From Streptomyces oryzae (GTDB lineage: Bacteria; Actinomycetota; Actinomycetes; Streptomycetales; Streptomycetaceae), in the NCBI RefSeq assembly GCF_017676365.1, contig NZ_JADKMA010000033.1:1-45694 (forward strand): 45,694 nucleotides of DNA, written 5' to 3'. Shown piece by piece: positions 33,184 through 42,375 of the stretch. The notes beneath the pieces are model-generated. The model was given only the letters and a program-made list of their open reading frames with translations. It had not been told where the DNA came from and did not search any database. The translations under genes were made by a program, and so were the position numbers. Each line of letters opens with the position of its first letter. Within the stretch, counting starts at the first letter, position 1.

Positions 33184-33711
33184 ATGACGGCACATGCCGC
33201 AGGTCCTGCCCCGTCAGGAGCCGGTAACGGGGAGCCGCTGGTCGTCGTGGCGGCCGCCATCGTACAGGCCGGACGGCTCTTGGTCGTGAGCAAGCAGGCA
33301 GCGCCGGAGAACTTCTACCTGCCCGGTGGTAAGACCGATCCGGGCGAGGAACCGCTGGACACACTGTCGCGCGAACTGGACGTGGAACTCGGCGGCCGGC
33401 CCGTCGAGCCGGACGACCGGTTCGGGAGGCGTCGGGTGCGGGCGCCATGGCCTGGTGAGGCGTGGATGCAGTGGTGGCAATCGCAAGGGCGCCGACGGGT
33501 GTCGGGGCGGTGCCGTGGTCTGCGTCGTGACAGAGGTGTGACATCCCGCGAACTGATCTCTGCGATCGCGGCAGGATCGTCTCGGCATGCCGTTTGCGCA
33601 GGTCAGCGCGAGCGTTCGAAAGGGACCCCGGTCTCCAAGGGGCAGCGGGGCGGAGGCAGTTCACCTCCCGTTCAGGCTGGGCGGACATGCCGCCCCCTGC
33701 CGTGCCGCTAG
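33184..33711 (+). CDS. NUDIX hydrolase with an altered box and broken C-terminus
   Basis: Residues about 15-90 form the first half of a NUDIX domain: EPLVVVAAAIVQAGRLLVVS, then a box GGKTDPGEEPLDTLSRELDV ending ELGG. The canonical RExxEE carries Val in place of the first Glu of the EE pair, a metal-binding position. After PDDRFG the normal strand and helix pattern is lost and about 80 residues of non-family sequence follow, which fits a frameshift near 33425. ATG 33184 and ATG 33175 are both possible behind AAGGGAGAGG. I regard it as a probable pseudogene or a truncated protein. Confidence 0.55.
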   Translation: MTAHAAGPAPSGAGNGEPLVVVAAAIVQAGRLLVVSKQAAPENFYLPGGKTDPGEEPLDTLSRELDVELGGRPVEPDDRFGRRRVRAPWPGEAWMQWWQSQGRRRVSGRCRGLRRDRGVTSRELISAIAAGSSRHAVCAGQRERSKGTPVSKGQRGGGSSPPVQAGRTCRPLPCR

Positions 33712-33721
33712 GATCACGGCA
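33698..33721. promoter_or_regulatory. Dyad over the -10 of the DUF6153 gene
   Basis: TGCCGTG and CACGGCA form perfect 7-bp arms around ten bases that contain TAGGAT (33709-33714), a good -10 hexamer. It ends six bases before ATG 33721, so transcription would start at or next to the start codon. This is a candidate operator on a leaderless promoter. Confidence 0.45.
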
Positions 33722-34200
33722 TGGTTACGGCCCGGTCGGCGCTCAGCATGCTGCGGGTCCGCTCTCATCGGGCGGGTCCGCTGCGACTGCTGTGGCTGGC
33801 CGTGCTGTTGCTGGGCCTGCTGTATACGCATGGCGTGAGCGCGGAGAGCGCGGCGGGCCACATCGATCCCGTGTCGGTGTCCCCGGCCGCCCAGATGAGC
33901 TCCGGTGAGGCCGAGGTGCACGGTGCGTCCGCGGAGGGGGTGCCGGGTACCTCCGCGGAGCATGCTGTCGAGGCGGCCGGGTGCGATGAGCACGACGGCG
34001 GCCATGAGACGGCGCATCCGGCCCAGGATTGCGTGTCCGTCCAGCCCGAGCCTGCTGGGGAGCTGCCTTCCCCCTGCCTGGCGCCGCTGGACGCGGTGCA
34101 AAGTCCGCTACTGCACAAGGCGTTGGGGAGGCCCGGGTCCGCCCATGACGTCTCGGCGTCTCCTCCCCTGACCGGCATCTCCTCGGTCCTGCGGATCTAG
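33721..34200 (+). CDS. DUF6153-like single-span exported protein
   Basis: A 159-residue protein with a basic N-terminus and one hydrophobic helix (LRLLWLAVLLLGLLYTHGVS, about residues 21-40). A hydrophilic outer part rich in His, Glu, Ala and Ser follows, with Cys in AAGCDEHDGG, AQDCVSV and PSPCLAPL. This matches the small Streptomyces DUF6153 proteins, whose function is unknown. The His/Asp/Cys cluster (CDEHDGGHETAH) could bind metal. It precedes another single-helix, Cys-containing protein and the PLP/MFS operon on the same strand, so a shared membrane-side role is possible. Confidence 0.7.
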   Translation: MVTARSALSMLRVRSHRAGPLRLLWLAVLLLGLLYTHGVSAESAAGHIDPVSVSPAAQMSSGEAEVHGASAEGVPGTSAEHAVEAAGCDEHDGGHETAHPAQDCVSVQPEPAGELPSPCLAPLDAVQSPLLHKALGRPGSAHDVSASPPLTGISSVLRI

Positions 34201-34456
34201 TTCAGGCGTCGTTCCCGCTGGTCGACGCCTTCCCGGCACATCACCGGTCCGGCCGCCGAGCGCTGTTGGCTCGGTCTGTCGCCCCGGCCGGTGCGGCCAG
34301 CAATTCGGTGCCGCCTGGCTGAGCTGCCCGCCCTCTGTGTCCACGGCGCAGCCAGGCAGGTTGCCGGCACCTGTCTGCCAACCGCCCGATTGCTGTGCGC
34401 AGTTCTGCTTCGGCTGCTCGAAGCGGTGACTGCCGTACGGAGGTCACGGAGGACCT

Positions 34457-34939
34457 GTGTTATCCCGTCTGCAGCGCCCGACACCCGATCCATGGCGCCA
34501 TGACCCCGCGGGGACATCCGCCGACCGTCGCGGAGTGTCCCGGCCCCCGGCGCACTCACCGGCGTCTCGTCGACTGATCGTCTGCCTTCTGGGCGTTGCG
34601 CTGCTGGCGCTCTTCGGCTGTACGGCGACCGCGCACGGCGCGGACGTACCGCAGACGGCGCGGTACGGTGCCGCCGCTCAGCCGGAGCAGCGGGCCGGGA
34701 CGAAGGAGCCTGCGGCGTCCGAGGAGCCCACCGGCCACCTCTGCACTCAGCCTGTGCTGGGCCAGACAGGCGTGGCCGGCGGACGGGCGTTCACCGCCGG
34801 ACCGCCACCTGCGGTCTGCACCTCCGTGCTCGCGGACCGCCGGCCACACCTTTCCATGTCCGAACAGGGGCCGCGCGGTCCCTGCACGCAGCTGACCGGC
34901 AGGTCCAGACTCGCCATCGTCTGCTGCTGGCGCATTTAG
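34457..34939 (+). CDS. Small exported Cys-containing protein with a TTA second codon
   Basis: GTG 34457 follows GGAGG closely. The second codon is TTA, the rare leucine codon read by bldA tRNA in Streptomyces. The 160-residue product has a 40-residue Pro/Arg-rich tail, a hydrophobic helix ([16 protein letters not shown], which could also serve as a lipobox-like signal) and an outer part with Cys in GHLCTQ, AVCTSV and GPCTQ. It ends in VCCWRI. I do not recognise the family. The last part (from ATG 34856) might instead be a separate Cys-rich leader peptide, discussed with the attenuator. The stop is six bases before a hairpin, and the PLP gene follows. Confidence 0.5.
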   Translation: MLSRLQRPTPDPWRHDPAGTSADRRGVSRPPAHSPASRRLIVCLLGVALLALFGCTATAHGADVPQTARYGAAAQPEQRAGTKEPAASEEPTGHLCTQPVLGQTGVAGGRAFTAGPPPAVCTSVLADRRPHLSMSEQGPRGPCTQLTGRSRLAIVCCWRI

Positions 34940-34972
34940 CACCTCGCCGCGGTCGCCGGACCGACCGCGGCG
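34856..34972 (+). promoter_or_regulatory. Candidate cysteine-responsive attenuator before the PLP gene
   Basis: The frame [10 protein letters not shown]...[10 protein letters not shown] ends with two adjacent Cys codons (34922-34927) four codons before TAG (34937-34939). Six bases on, CGCCGCGGTC and GACCGCGGCG (34945-34954 and 34963-34972) form a perfect 10-bp stem. A cysteine-synthase-like gene starts 66 bases later. Tandem codons for the regulated amino acid, then a stop and a terminator stem, is the layout of ribosome-mediated attenuation. ATG 34856 lacks a clear ribosome site, so the coding unit could be the longer frame. Confidence 0.45.
34945..34972. terminator. 10-bp hairpin after the Cys-codon frame
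   Basis: Perfect arms CGCCGCGGTC/GACCGCGGCG with an 8-base loop, directly after the stop at 34939. It could act either as a plain terminator or as the switchable stem of an attenuator. Confidence 0.6.
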
Positions 34973-35037
34973 TGCCGCCCTGGAAGGGGTCGCGCCCCCG
35001 TCCACTCCACCGCGGCACGCGAGATGAGCACCCACAC

Positions 35038-36312
35038 ATGTCATCGAGCGAGAGCGAACTCATGCATTCAGCGACATCCACCCCCCACGATTCCACCCCC
35101 CGCGTTTCCACTCCCCACGCTTCCATTCCCCGCACCCCCACCACCTGTGGTCACGGCATGTCCGGGCTGGTCGGCAACACCCCGGTGCTGCACGTCTCCG
35201 AGCCCCTGGCCCCGGCCGGTCGCGGGTTCTGGGCGAAGCTGGAAGGTTTCAACCCCGGCGGCATCAAGGACCGCCCCGGGCTGCACATGGTCGAGCGGGC
35301 CCGCGCCCGCGGCGACCTGAAGCCGGGCGGCCGGATCATCGAGTCCACCAGCGGTACCCTCGGTCTGGGCCTGGCCCTGGCCGGCATGGTTTACGGCCAC
35401 CCCGTCACCCTGGTCACCGACCCGGGCCTGGAGCGGTCCATGACCCAGTTGCTGACCGCGTACGGAGCGCGGGTCAACATCGCCTCCGAGCCGCACCCGA
35501 CCGGTGGCTGGCAGCAGGCCCGCCGCGATCGCGTCGCCCAGCTGCTCGGGCAGCACCCCGGCTCCTGGTGCCCGGACCAGTACAACAACCCCGACAACAC
35601 CACCGCCTACACCCCGCTCGCCCTGGAACTGGCCTCCCAGCTCGGCCACATCGACGTTCTGGTGTGCAGCGTGGGCACCGGGGGCCACTCCGCGGGAGTG
35701 TCGCGGATCCTCAAGCAGATCTACCCCGGCCTGAGCCTGGTCGGGGTGGACACCATCGGCTCGACGATCTTCGGCCAGCCCGCCCGGCCGCGGCTGATGC
35801 GCGGTCTGGGGTCGAGCATCTATCCCCGTAACGTCGCCTACGACAACTTCGACGAGGTGCACTGGGTCGCGCCATCAGAGGCAGTGGCGACCTGCCGGCA
35901 GCTCGCCAACTCGCACTACGCCACCGGCGGCTGGAGCGTCGGCGCCGTCGCACTCGTGGCCGGCTGGCTGGCCCGTATCCTCCCCGCGGACGCCAGGATC
36001 GCGGCGATCTTCCCCGACGGCCCGCAGCGCTACCTGGGGACCGTCTACGACGACGACTATTGCGCCGCCCACGGCCTGCTGGAACCCCGTCCGCTCCTCG
36101 AACCGGACGTGATCGGCAGCCTGGACGAGAAGGAGGTCACCCGCTGGACGCGGTGCACCGCCGTTGTCGACCCGCTCACCCTCTCCGGCACCGCGGCGGA
36201 GCCGGAGCTGGTCGATGTGCTCGCCGGATCCGGTGCTCCGGACGAGGCCGGAGCAGAAGAGGCCCAAGCAGTCGACGCGCTCGGCCGGGACGACGCGGAG
36301 GAGGGCCGGTGA
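35038..36312 (+). CDS. Cysteine-synthase-like PLP-dependent enzyme
   Basis: A 424-residue fold-type II PLP enzyme (family usually 310-370). A 35-residue tail with pentapeptide repeats precedes [14 protein letters not shown]. The PLP Lys is in [11 protein letters not shown]. The substrate loop reads STSGTLG where O-acetylserine sulfhydrylases have TSGNT/L, so the Asn is replaced by Thr. The phosphate loop [10 protein letters not shown] is intact, and [17 protein letters not shown] closes the fold. It may synthesise or degrade a cysteine analogue or another beta-substituted alanine. The last 60 residues are acidic and not family-like. Its stop overlaps the MFS start (GTGA), so product export by the partner is likely. 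ATG 35038 lacks a strong ribosome site; ATG 35062 is an alternative. Confidence 0.85.
   Translation: MSSSESELMHSATSTPHDSTPRVSTPHASIPRTPTTCGHGMSGLVGNTPVLHVSEPLAPAGRGFWAKLEGFNPGGIKDRPGLHMVERARARGDLKPGGRIIESTSGTLGLGLALAGMVYGHPVTLVTDPGLERSMTQLLTAYGARVNIASEPHPTGGWQQARRDRVAQLLGQHPGSWCPDQYNNPDNTTAYTPLALELASQLGHIDVLVCSVGTGGHSAGVSRILKQIYPGLSLVGVDTIGSTIFGQPARPRLMRGLGSSIYPRNVAYDNFDEVHWVAPSEAVATCRQLANSHYATGGWSVGAVALVAGWLARILPADARIAAIFPDGPQRYLGTVYDDDYCAAHGLLEPRPLLEPDVIGSLDEKEVTRWTRCTAVVDPLTLSGTAAEPELVDVLAGSGAPDEAGAEEAQAVDALGRDDAEEGR
35077..35136 (+). repeat. Four 15-base tandem repeats in the PLP gene
   Basis: Four imperfect copies of a 15-base unit (TCCACCCCCCACGAT type) encode [15 protein letters not shown] and SIPRT in the N-terminal tail of the PLP enzyme. 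The unit length keeps the frame when copies change. Confidence 0.85.
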
Positions 36313-37616
36313 AGGACACCATCGCGCAGGTGCGCTCCTACCCGGGCAGCGTCCAGCTGCTCATGGTGAACCAGTTCACCATCAACCTCGGCTTCTACAT
36401 GCTGATGCCGTACCTGGCGCAGCACCTGTCCGGCAGCCTCGGACTGGCCGGCTGGATCGTCGGACTCATCCTGGGCGTCCGGAACTTCAGCCAGCAGGGC
36501 ATGTTCCTTGTCGGCGGCACCCTGGCGGACCGGCTCGGCTACAAGCCCATGATCATCGCCGGTCTTGTGCTGCGGATCGCCGGCTTCGCCACCCTGGGAC
36601 TGGTGGAGTCACTGCCCGCGCTGCTGGCCGCCTCCGCGGCTACCGGGCTTGCCGGCGCCCTGTTCAACCCGGCGGTCCGGGCCTACGTCGCGGCGGACGC
36701 CGGTGAGCGGCGCGTCGAGGCCTTCGCGCTGTTCAACGTCTTCTACCAGACGGGAATCCTGCTCGGCCCGCTGGTGGGCATGGTGCTGACCGGCGTGGAC
36801 TTCCGCATCACCTGCCTGGTGGCGGCCGGGATCTTCGCGCTGCTGAGCCTCGTGCAGATCCGTGCCCTGCCCGCCCGCAGGGCCGACGACGCGAAGAGCA
36901 GCACCAAGACCGGCGGACAGGAGAGTGTGCTGTCCCAGTGGCGCGGCATCGTGGCCAACCGGCCGTTCCTGCTGTTCTCCGTCGCCATGATCGGCTTCTA
37001 TGTGATGCAGTTCCAGGTCTACCTGGCGCTGCCGCTGGAGGTACGCCGCCTCGGTGGCGACGGAAATTTCGGCACCACCGCGGCCGCTGTGCTGTTCGCC
37101 GTCTCCGGGCTGACCACGATCCTCTTCCAGACCGGGGTGACCGCATGGTGCAAGGCCCGCATGGAGCCGGGCCGGGCGCTGGCCTGGGGGCTGCTGACGA
37201 TGGGCGTGGCGTTCGTCCCGCTGCTGATCGCCACGGGCATCCCCGTCCCGGACGGCGGAGTGGGCCTGTGGCTGCTCGCGGCCGTACCACCGACCCTGGC
37301 CGCGCTGTTGCTGGCCATCGGCACGATGATCGCCTACCCGTTCGAGATGGACACCATCGTCCGGCTCTCCGGCGATCGGCTCGTGGCCACACACTACGGG
37401 CTGTACAACACCATCTGCGGCGTCGGCATCACTCTGGGCAACCTGTTCACCGGTGCCGCACTGGATGCCGCCCGCGCGGCGGGCGTACCGGCCCTACCGT
37501 GGGTCGCGCTGTTCGCCGTGGGCCTGGCCTGCGCCGCCGCCCTGTACGGGCTGCACCGCACCGGGCGGCTGCAGCCGCCCGTGCGCGATCCCCAGCCTGA
37601 GCCGGCGAAGGTCTGA
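36309..37616 (+). CDS. MFS transporter coupled to the PLP enzyme
   Basis: A 435-residue major-facilitator permease with about 12 hydrophobic segments. The loop [17 protein letters not shown] between helices 2 and 3 is the MFS signature region. Helices continue to [12 protein letters not shown], with a short soluble tail. GTG 36309 overlaps the PLP gene stop by four bases, so the two are made together. Drug- or amino-acid-efflux (DHA-type) families are the nearest in appearance. Export of the PLP product, or of excess cysteine or a cysteine analogue, is the simplest guess. Confidence 0.85.
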   Translation: MKDTIAQVRSYPGSVQLLMVNQFTINLGFYMLMPYLAQHLSGSLGLAGWIVGLILGVRNFSQQGMFLVGGTLADRLGYKPMIIAGLVLRIAGFATLGLVESLPALLAASAATGLAGALFNPAVRAYVAADAGERRVEAFALFNVFYQTGILLGPLVGMVLTGVDFRITCLVAAGIFALLSLVQIRALPARRADDAKSSTKTGGQESVLSQWRGIVANRPFLLFSVAMIGFYVMQFQVYLALPLEVRRLGGDGNFGTTAAAVLFAVSGLTTILFQTGVTAWCKARMEPGRALAWGLLTMGVAFVPLLIATGIPVPDGGVGLWLLAAVPPTLAALLLAIGTMIAYPFEMDTIVRLSGDRLVATHYGLYNTICGVGITLGNLFTGAALDAARAAGVPALPWVALFAVGLACAAALYGLHRTGRLQPPVRDPQPEPAKV

Positions 37617-37642
37617 CTTCGGCTGCGTCAACGGCCCTGTGA

Positions 37643-37675
37643 CGGAGGGGCGGGCAACACGCGCCCGCCCCTCCG
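37643..37675. terminator. Bidirectional hairpin between MFS and ROK kinase genes
   Basis: A perfect 13-bp stem, CGGAGGGGCGGGC with GCCCGCCCCTCCG, and a 7-base loop. It lies 27 bases after the MFS stop and before the end of the convergent kinase gene, serving both. Confidence 0.8.
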
Positions 37676-37817
37676 CCACGGTGTGCCCCCGTACGACGAC
37701 ATCGGCCCATCCGCGTACGCCACCTGCACCCGCTTCCAGCGCCGGGCCATAGACGGCACCGGCGACCACTCCCCCAGCCTCCCGGAGACGCCCACGGATT
37801 CCACGCGTCCCGGGGCC

Positions 37818-38756
37818 TCAGACCAGGGCGCCTGCGGTCAGTTCCCGGCGGGCTCTGGCCGCCGCGCCGACCGGGATGGCGTCGGCGCCCAGCGCGGCCC
37901 GTACCAGGCGGACCGGGTGGCCGCTGACCGGCGGCTCGGCGGCGAGGGCCTCGCGTACCAGAGGTTCCAGCAGCGGCCAGGCGCCGCTGACGCCGCCGCC
38001 GACCACCACTGTGGTGACGTCCACGATGCCCGCCGTCATCACGATGGCACGGGCGATGCCGTCGGCGGCGGCGCGGTAGACCGCGAGGGCGTCGCGGTCC
38101 CCGTGCCCGGCGGCATCGGCGATCTCGCGCGCCGTCAGCCGGCGCCCGGTGCGCTCGGCGTACCGGGCACACAGGGAACGCCCGGAGGCGAGGGTCTCCA
38201 GATGGCCCCGGCCGCCGCAGGTGCAGGGCAGGTCGCCGAATCCGGGAATGTGCCCGATCTCGCCCGCCGCGCCGTGCGGGCCGGCGAACAGCGCGCCACC
38301 GGTCCACAGCGCCCCGCCGACACCGGTGCCCAGGGTGATGCCGAGGACGTCGGGCTCGCCGCGCACGGCGCCGCCGTACACCTCCCCGTACAGGAAGGCG
38401 TTGACGTCGTTGTCCAGGTAGGCCGGGACGCCGAGTGCCGCCTCGACGGCGTCGGCGACGGCGAAGCCCGCCCAGCCGGTGAAGGAGTCGCTGGCCACCA
38501 GGATGCGTCCGGTCTCGGAGTCGACGACGCCGGCCGCGCCTGCGCCGACACCGGCGAGCTTGCCGGGGGTGCGCTCCAGCAGCGGGGCCAGGGCGCCGAG
38601 CGCCTCGGCGACCATGGCCGGGCCGCCGTCGGCCGCCGGGGTCGCGGTTCCGGCCCGGTCCAGCACGGTCAGGTCCTCGGCGCAGAGCACCACTTGGGTG
38701 GTGGTGCCGCCGATGTCGACCCCGGCGAAGAGGGGGCGGTGGTGCTGGGAGGTCAA
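37818..38756 (-). CDS. ROK-family sugar kinase
   Basis: A 312-residue kinase with phosphate-1 loop VDIGGTTTQVVL, the sugar-binding DNDVNAF and LGTGVGG motifs and GAAGEIGHIPG. The ROK zinc motif is CTCGGRGHLE, with His in place of the third Cys, which other ROK kinases also show. It would phosphorylate a hexose or N-acetylhexosamine entering by the adjacent importer. The only start that keeps the N-terminus is TTG 38756, which overlaps the TGA of the ATPase gene (TTGA). It is the last gene of the transporter operon; a large hairpin follows. Confidence 0.85.
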   Translation of the reverse strand: MTSQHHRPLFAGVDIGGTTTQVVLCAEDLTVLDRAGTATPAADGGPAMVAEALGALAPLLERTPGKLAGVGAGAAGVVDSETGRILVASDSFTGWAGFAVADAVEAALGVPAYLDNDVNAFLYGEVYGGAVRGEPDVLGITLGTGVGGALWTGGALFAGPHGAAGEIGHIPGFGDLPCTCGGRGHLETLASGRSLCARYAERTGRRLTAREIADAAGHGDRDALAVYRAAADGIARAIVMTAGIVDVTTVVVGGGVSGAWPLLEPLVREALAAEPPVSGHPVRLVRAALGADAIPVGAAARARRELTAGALV

Positions 38757-40471
38757 GCCGTCGCCTCCGTCCGGCCCGCCGCCAGGGTGGTCAGGCGTTC
38801 GGCTCTGCGGCTGCGCTGCACCACCGGGTCCGGCACCGGCACGGCGGCCAGCAGCCTGCGCGTGTAGTCGGTCTCCGGGCGCAGCAGTGTCGTGCCGGTG
38901 TCGCCCTGCTCCTCGACACGGCCGGCCCGCATCACCACGACGCGCTGCGCGAAGTGCTGGACGACGGCGAGGTCGTGGGAGACGAACAGGCAGGCGAAGC
39001 CCAGCTCGGCCTGGAGCTCGGAGATCACGTCCAGGACGGCCTCCTGCACGCTGACATCGAGCGCGCTGGTGGGTTCGTCGGCGACCAGGAGGCGGGGCTC
39101 CAGCACCAGGGCACGGGCGAGGCTGACCCGCTGGCGCTGCCCGCCGGACAGCTCCCGGGGAGCCCTCCGGGCGACGTCGCGCGGCAGCCTGACCCGGTCC
39201 AGGACGGCGGCGACCCGCTTCTGGCGGTCCCGGGCGGAGAGTGCGCGGCGGTGCACCCTGAGGGGTTCGGCGACGCACTCGCCGACCGTCATCCTGGCGT
39301 CCAGCGACGCCACCGGGTCCTGCAGCACCACGCCGATGCCGGACCGGAGCGCCCGGCGGGCCCGGGAGCGGGTGCGGGCCAGGTCGGTGCCGAACAGCGA
39401 GACGGTGCCCTGGGTCGGCCTGATCAGGCCGAGCGCGACCCGGGAGGCGGTCGACTTGCCGGAGCCGGACTCGCCGACCAGGCCGAGGGTCTCGCCGTGG
39501 CGCACGGTGAGGGAGACACCGTCCAGGGCGCGTACGGCGCCCCTGCCGCGCCCGAAGACGACGGAGACGTCGTCGAGTTCGACGACCGGCTCGGCCTGGG
39601 CGGGGGCGGAGGATGCGGCGGCCGGTGCCGTCTCCGGTACGTCCTCCCCCGCGACCGACAGGCGCGGCACGGCGGCCAGCAGTCGCCGGGTGTACTCGTG
39701 GGAGGGGCGCAGCAGTACGTCCTCGACGGGGCCGGTCTCCACGATCTCGCCGTGGTACATCACGGCGACCCGGTCGGCGAAGTCCGCGACGACGCCCATG
39801 TTGTGGGTGACCAGCAGGACGCCGGTGCCGGTCTCGGCGGCGAGGCGGCGCAGCAGGTCGAGGATCTCGGCCTGGACGGTGACGTCCAGGGCTGTGGTCG
39901 GCTCGTCGGCGATCAGCAGTGCGGGTTCGTTGGCGATGGCCATGGCGATGACGACGCGTTGGCGCTGCCCGCCGGAGAGCTGGAAGGGGTAGGCGGACGC
40001 CCGCTTGTCAGGCTCGGGGATGCCGACCCGGCGCAGGAGTTCCACGGCCTGGGCGGCCGCGTCCTTGGCGGAGATGTCGCGGTGGTTGCGGAGGACTTCG
40101 GCGATCTGCTTCCCGACCCGGGTCAGCGGGTCCAGGGCTGTGGCCGGCTCCTGGAAGACCATCGAGACGGTCCGGCCGCGCAGTCCCGCCAGTGCGGTCT
40201 CGCCCGCGCCGATCACCTCGGTACCGGCGACGGTGGCGCTTCCGGTGGCGCGGGCATTGCCGGCGAGCAGTCCCATCGCGGCGAGCGCGACGGTTGACTT
40301 GCCGGAGCCGGACTCGCCCACGAGGGCGAGCGTCTCGCCCGGATCGACCGAGAGGGACACGCCGCTGACGGCGGGCACCTCGCCGGACTGGGTGGTGAAC
40401 ACGACGCCGAGGTCGTCGAGTCGGAGGATGGGCCCGGCCGCCGGTGCGGCGGGGCTCTGGTCGGCGGTCAT
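38753..40471 (-). CDS. Fused double ATPase of a dipeptide/oligosaccharide ABC importer
   Basis: A 572-residue cytoplasmic protein made of two complete ABC ATPase domains (about 15-270 and 300-550), like DppD and DppF joined. Each half has Walker [10 protein letters not shown], the signature LSGGQRQR and Walker B ADEPT. Each also has the C-terminal tail typical of peptide/nickel-type importers ([22 protein letters not shown]) that helps bind the permease. An Ala/Pro-rich linker separates them. The start (ATG 40471) overlaps the upstream permease stop by four bases, and the stop overlaps the kinase start. The fusion fixes a 1:1 ratio of the two ATPases. Confidence 0.95.
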   Translation of the reverse strand: MTADQSPAAPAAGPILRLDDLGVVFTTQSGEVPAVSGVSLSVDPGETLALVGESGSGKSTVALAAMGLLAGNARATGSATVAGTEVIGAGETALAGLRGRTVSMVFQEPATALDPLTRVGKQIAEVLRNHRDISAKDAAAQAVELLRRVGIPEPDKRASAYPFQLSGGQRQRVVIAMAIANEPALLIADEPTTALDVTVQAEILDLLRRLAAETGTGVLLVTHNMGVVADFADRVAVMYHGEIVETGPVEDVLLRPSHEYTRRLLAAVPRLSVAGEDVPETAPAAASSAPAQAEPVVELDDVSVVFGRGRGAVRALDGVSLTVRHGETLGLVGESGSGKSTASRVALGLIRPTQGTVSLFGTDLARTRSRARRALRSGIGVVLQDPVASLDARMTVGECVAEPLRVHRRALSARDRQKRVAAVLDRVRLPRDVARRAPRELSGGQRQRVSLARALVLEPRLLVADEPTSALDVSVQEAVLDVISELQAELGFACLFVSHDLAVVQHFAQRVVVMRAGRVEEQGDTGTTLLRPETDYTRRLLAAVPVPDPVVQRSRRAERLTTLAAGRTEATA

Positions 40472-41373
40472 CCGCGTCCCCTCACGTCGAATGCGTCACG
40501 GAGCCCGTCCCCGATCGCGTTGAACGCCCACACCACCAGGATGATGGCGAGGCCGGGCGGCAGGATGAGCCACCAGTAGCCGGAGTAGGCGGCGGTGAGG
40601 CCGACCGACAGCATGCCGCCCCAGTCGGTGGCCGGCGGCTGGACGCCCAGGCCCAGGTAGGAGACGTAGGCGACCAGCAGGATGGCGTCGGCGATCTGGA
40701 AGGTGGCCGCGACCGCGATGGTGGAGACCGAGTTCGGCAGGATGTGCCGGGTGATGGCCCTGGCGTGGGTGCCGCCGATGGCGCGCAGCGTCAGGATGTA
40801 GTCGCGGTTCTTCAGGGTGAGCGTCTCGGCGCGGACCAGCCGCGAGGGCACCAGCCAGGAGACGAAGCCGAGGATGAGGACGAGGCCGCCCAGGTCCGGC
40901 GTGGTGATGGCGGAGACCACCAGCAGGATGAACAGCGCGGGGATGGCGATGCCCGCGTCCACGACCCGCATCATCACCGCGTCGATCCAGCCGCCCGCGT
41001 AGCCGGCGGCGGCGCCCCACAGGGTGCCGATGACCGTGGCCAGGACGCCGGCGGCGAGGCCGACGATCAGTGACACCTTGCCGCCGTACATCAGCCGGCC
41101 GAGCTCGTCGTGGCCGACGGCGTCGGTGCCCAGCCAGTGTGTGCCGCTGGGGGCCAGGTTGACCTGGTGGAGCAGGGTGTGGGTCTGGTCGGTGGAGTAC
41201 ACCAGCGGGCCGGCGAAGCAGAACAGGACGAAGAAGACCACGACGCCGAGGCCGACGACCGCGAGCCGGTGGCGCAGGAACCGGCGGACGGCGAGCCGGG
41301 TGCCCGACGCTGCGGCGGACTTCGCCGGGGTGGTTGTGCCAGGGGTCCGGCCCGGCTGTATGACAGTGCTCAT
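40468..41373 (-). CDS. ABC importer permease (DppC type)
   Basis: A 301-residue inner-membrane permease with about six helices. It has the N-terminal OppC-like region (RRFLRHRLAVVGLGVVVFF) and the EAA loop with conserved Gly (LTLRAIGGTHARAITRHILPN), which contacts the ATPase. Membrane segments such as VSLIVGLAAGVLATVIGTLW are present. The family name is DppC/OppC, but such permeases also serve oligosaccharide systems. ATG 41373 overlaps the preceding permease stop by four bases. Part of the five-gene operon from 44187 to 37818. Confidence 0.95.
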   Translation of the reverse strand: MSTVIQPGRTPGTTTPAKSAAASGTRLAVRRFLRHRLAVVGLGVVVFFVLFCFAGPLVYSTDQTHTLLHQVNLAPSGTHWLGTDAVGHDELGRLMYGGKVSLIVGLAAGVLATVIGTLWGAAAGYAGGWIDAVMMRVVDAGIAIPALFILLVVSAITTPDLGGLVLILGFVSWLVPSRLVRAETLTLKNRDYILTLRAIGGTHARAITRHILPNSVSTIAVAATFQIADAILLVAYVSYLGLGVQPPATDWGGMLSVGLTAAYSGYWWLILPPGLAIILVVWAFNAIGDGLRDAFDVRGRG

Positions 41374-42329
41374 GCCCGGCCTGCCTTCACTCGGGGGTCG
41401 ATGATCCGCTGGACGATGTCGGCGATCAGCGTGCCGGTCACCGTGGCGACCGAGATGATCAGTACGCAGCCGAGCAGCACCGGGTAGTCGGAGGACTGCG
41501 CGGCGGTCCAGAAGAGGAGGCCCATGCCCGGATAGTTGAAGAGCTGTTCGACGACGAGGGCGCCGCCGAACAGCACCGGCACGTAGTAGCCGAGCATGGC
41601 GACCACCGGGGTCAGCGAGTTGCGGAACACGTGCCGCCACAGGATGGCGCGGGAGCGGGAGCCGCCGGCCCGCGCCGTCCTGACGTAGTCCTCGGAGAGG
41701 TTCTCCAGAGTTGCGGCCCGCATGTAGCGGCTGAACACCGCGACCATCGAGGCGGCGCCGGCGGCGATGGGCAGCACCAGCCCCTGCGGGTCGGAGAGCA
41801 CCTGCCCCAGCGTGTGCCCCTGCGGGGCTTGGGAGGGGAACCATGGCAGCGCCTGGCTGAAGACCAGCACCAGGATCAGGCCGAGGAAGTACACGGGTGT
41901 GGAGTAGGCGATGAAGCTGAGCGTGGTGATGACGTAGTCGACCGGCTTGTTGCGCCGCACGGCCTGCCACATGCCCAGCGGCACGGCGAGCAGCAGGCCG
42001 GCGATCGCCGACAGGACGGTCAGCAGCAGGGTCTTCGGCAGGCGTTCGGTGATCAGCTGCGACACCGGCTCGTTGAGGGTGTACGAGGTGCCGAGGTCGC
42101 CGTGTGCCAGCTGCCCCAGGTAGTAGAGGTATTGCACGGGGAGGGGTTTGTCGAGGCCCTGCTCGTGGTCGAAGGCCGCGATCTGCTGCGCGGTGGCCTG
42201 TGGGCCGAGGATCCCGCGGGCGGGGCCGCCGGGCAGGGCGTGCAGCAGGGCGAAGACGACGATCGTCACGATCAGGATGACCGCGAGGGCCTGCAGGGCC
42301 CGCCTGATCAGGTATGTGGGAGTGCTCAT
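41370..42329 (-). CDS. ABC importer permease (DppB type)
   Basis: A 319-residue permease: N-terminal helix YLIRRALQALAVILIVTIVV, a periplasm-facing loop with GILGPQATAQQIAAFDHEQG, five further helices and the EAA loop RTARAGGSRSRAILWRHVFR. Pairs with the downstream DppC-type subunit to form the channel. ATG 42329 lies 46 bases after the binding-protein stop. Confidence 0.95.
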   Translation of the reverse strand: MSTPTYLIRRALQALAVILIVTIVVFALLHALPGGPARGILGPQATAQQIAAFDHEQGLDKPLPVQYLYYLGQLAHGDLGTSYTLNEPVSQLITERLPKTLLLTVLSAIAGLLLAVPLGMWQAVRRNKPVDYVITTLSFIAYSTPVYFLGLILVLVFSQALPWFPSQAPQGHTLGQVLSDPQGLVLPIAAGAASMVAVFSRYMRAATLENLSEDYVRTARAGGSRSRAILWRHVFRNSLTPVVAMLGYYVPVLFGGALVVEQLFNYPGMGLLFWTAAQSSDYPVLLGCVLIISVATVTGTLIADIVQRIIDPRVKAGRA

Positions 42330-42375
42330 GTGGGTTCCGGTCGCTGTGGGTGGTGCTCGCGGTCGCGGGGACGGC

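Noticed and set aside
38892..40297. Two overlapping long plus-strand frames
   Set aside because: Both are antisense to the double ATPase, whose Walker and signature motifs are unambiguous.
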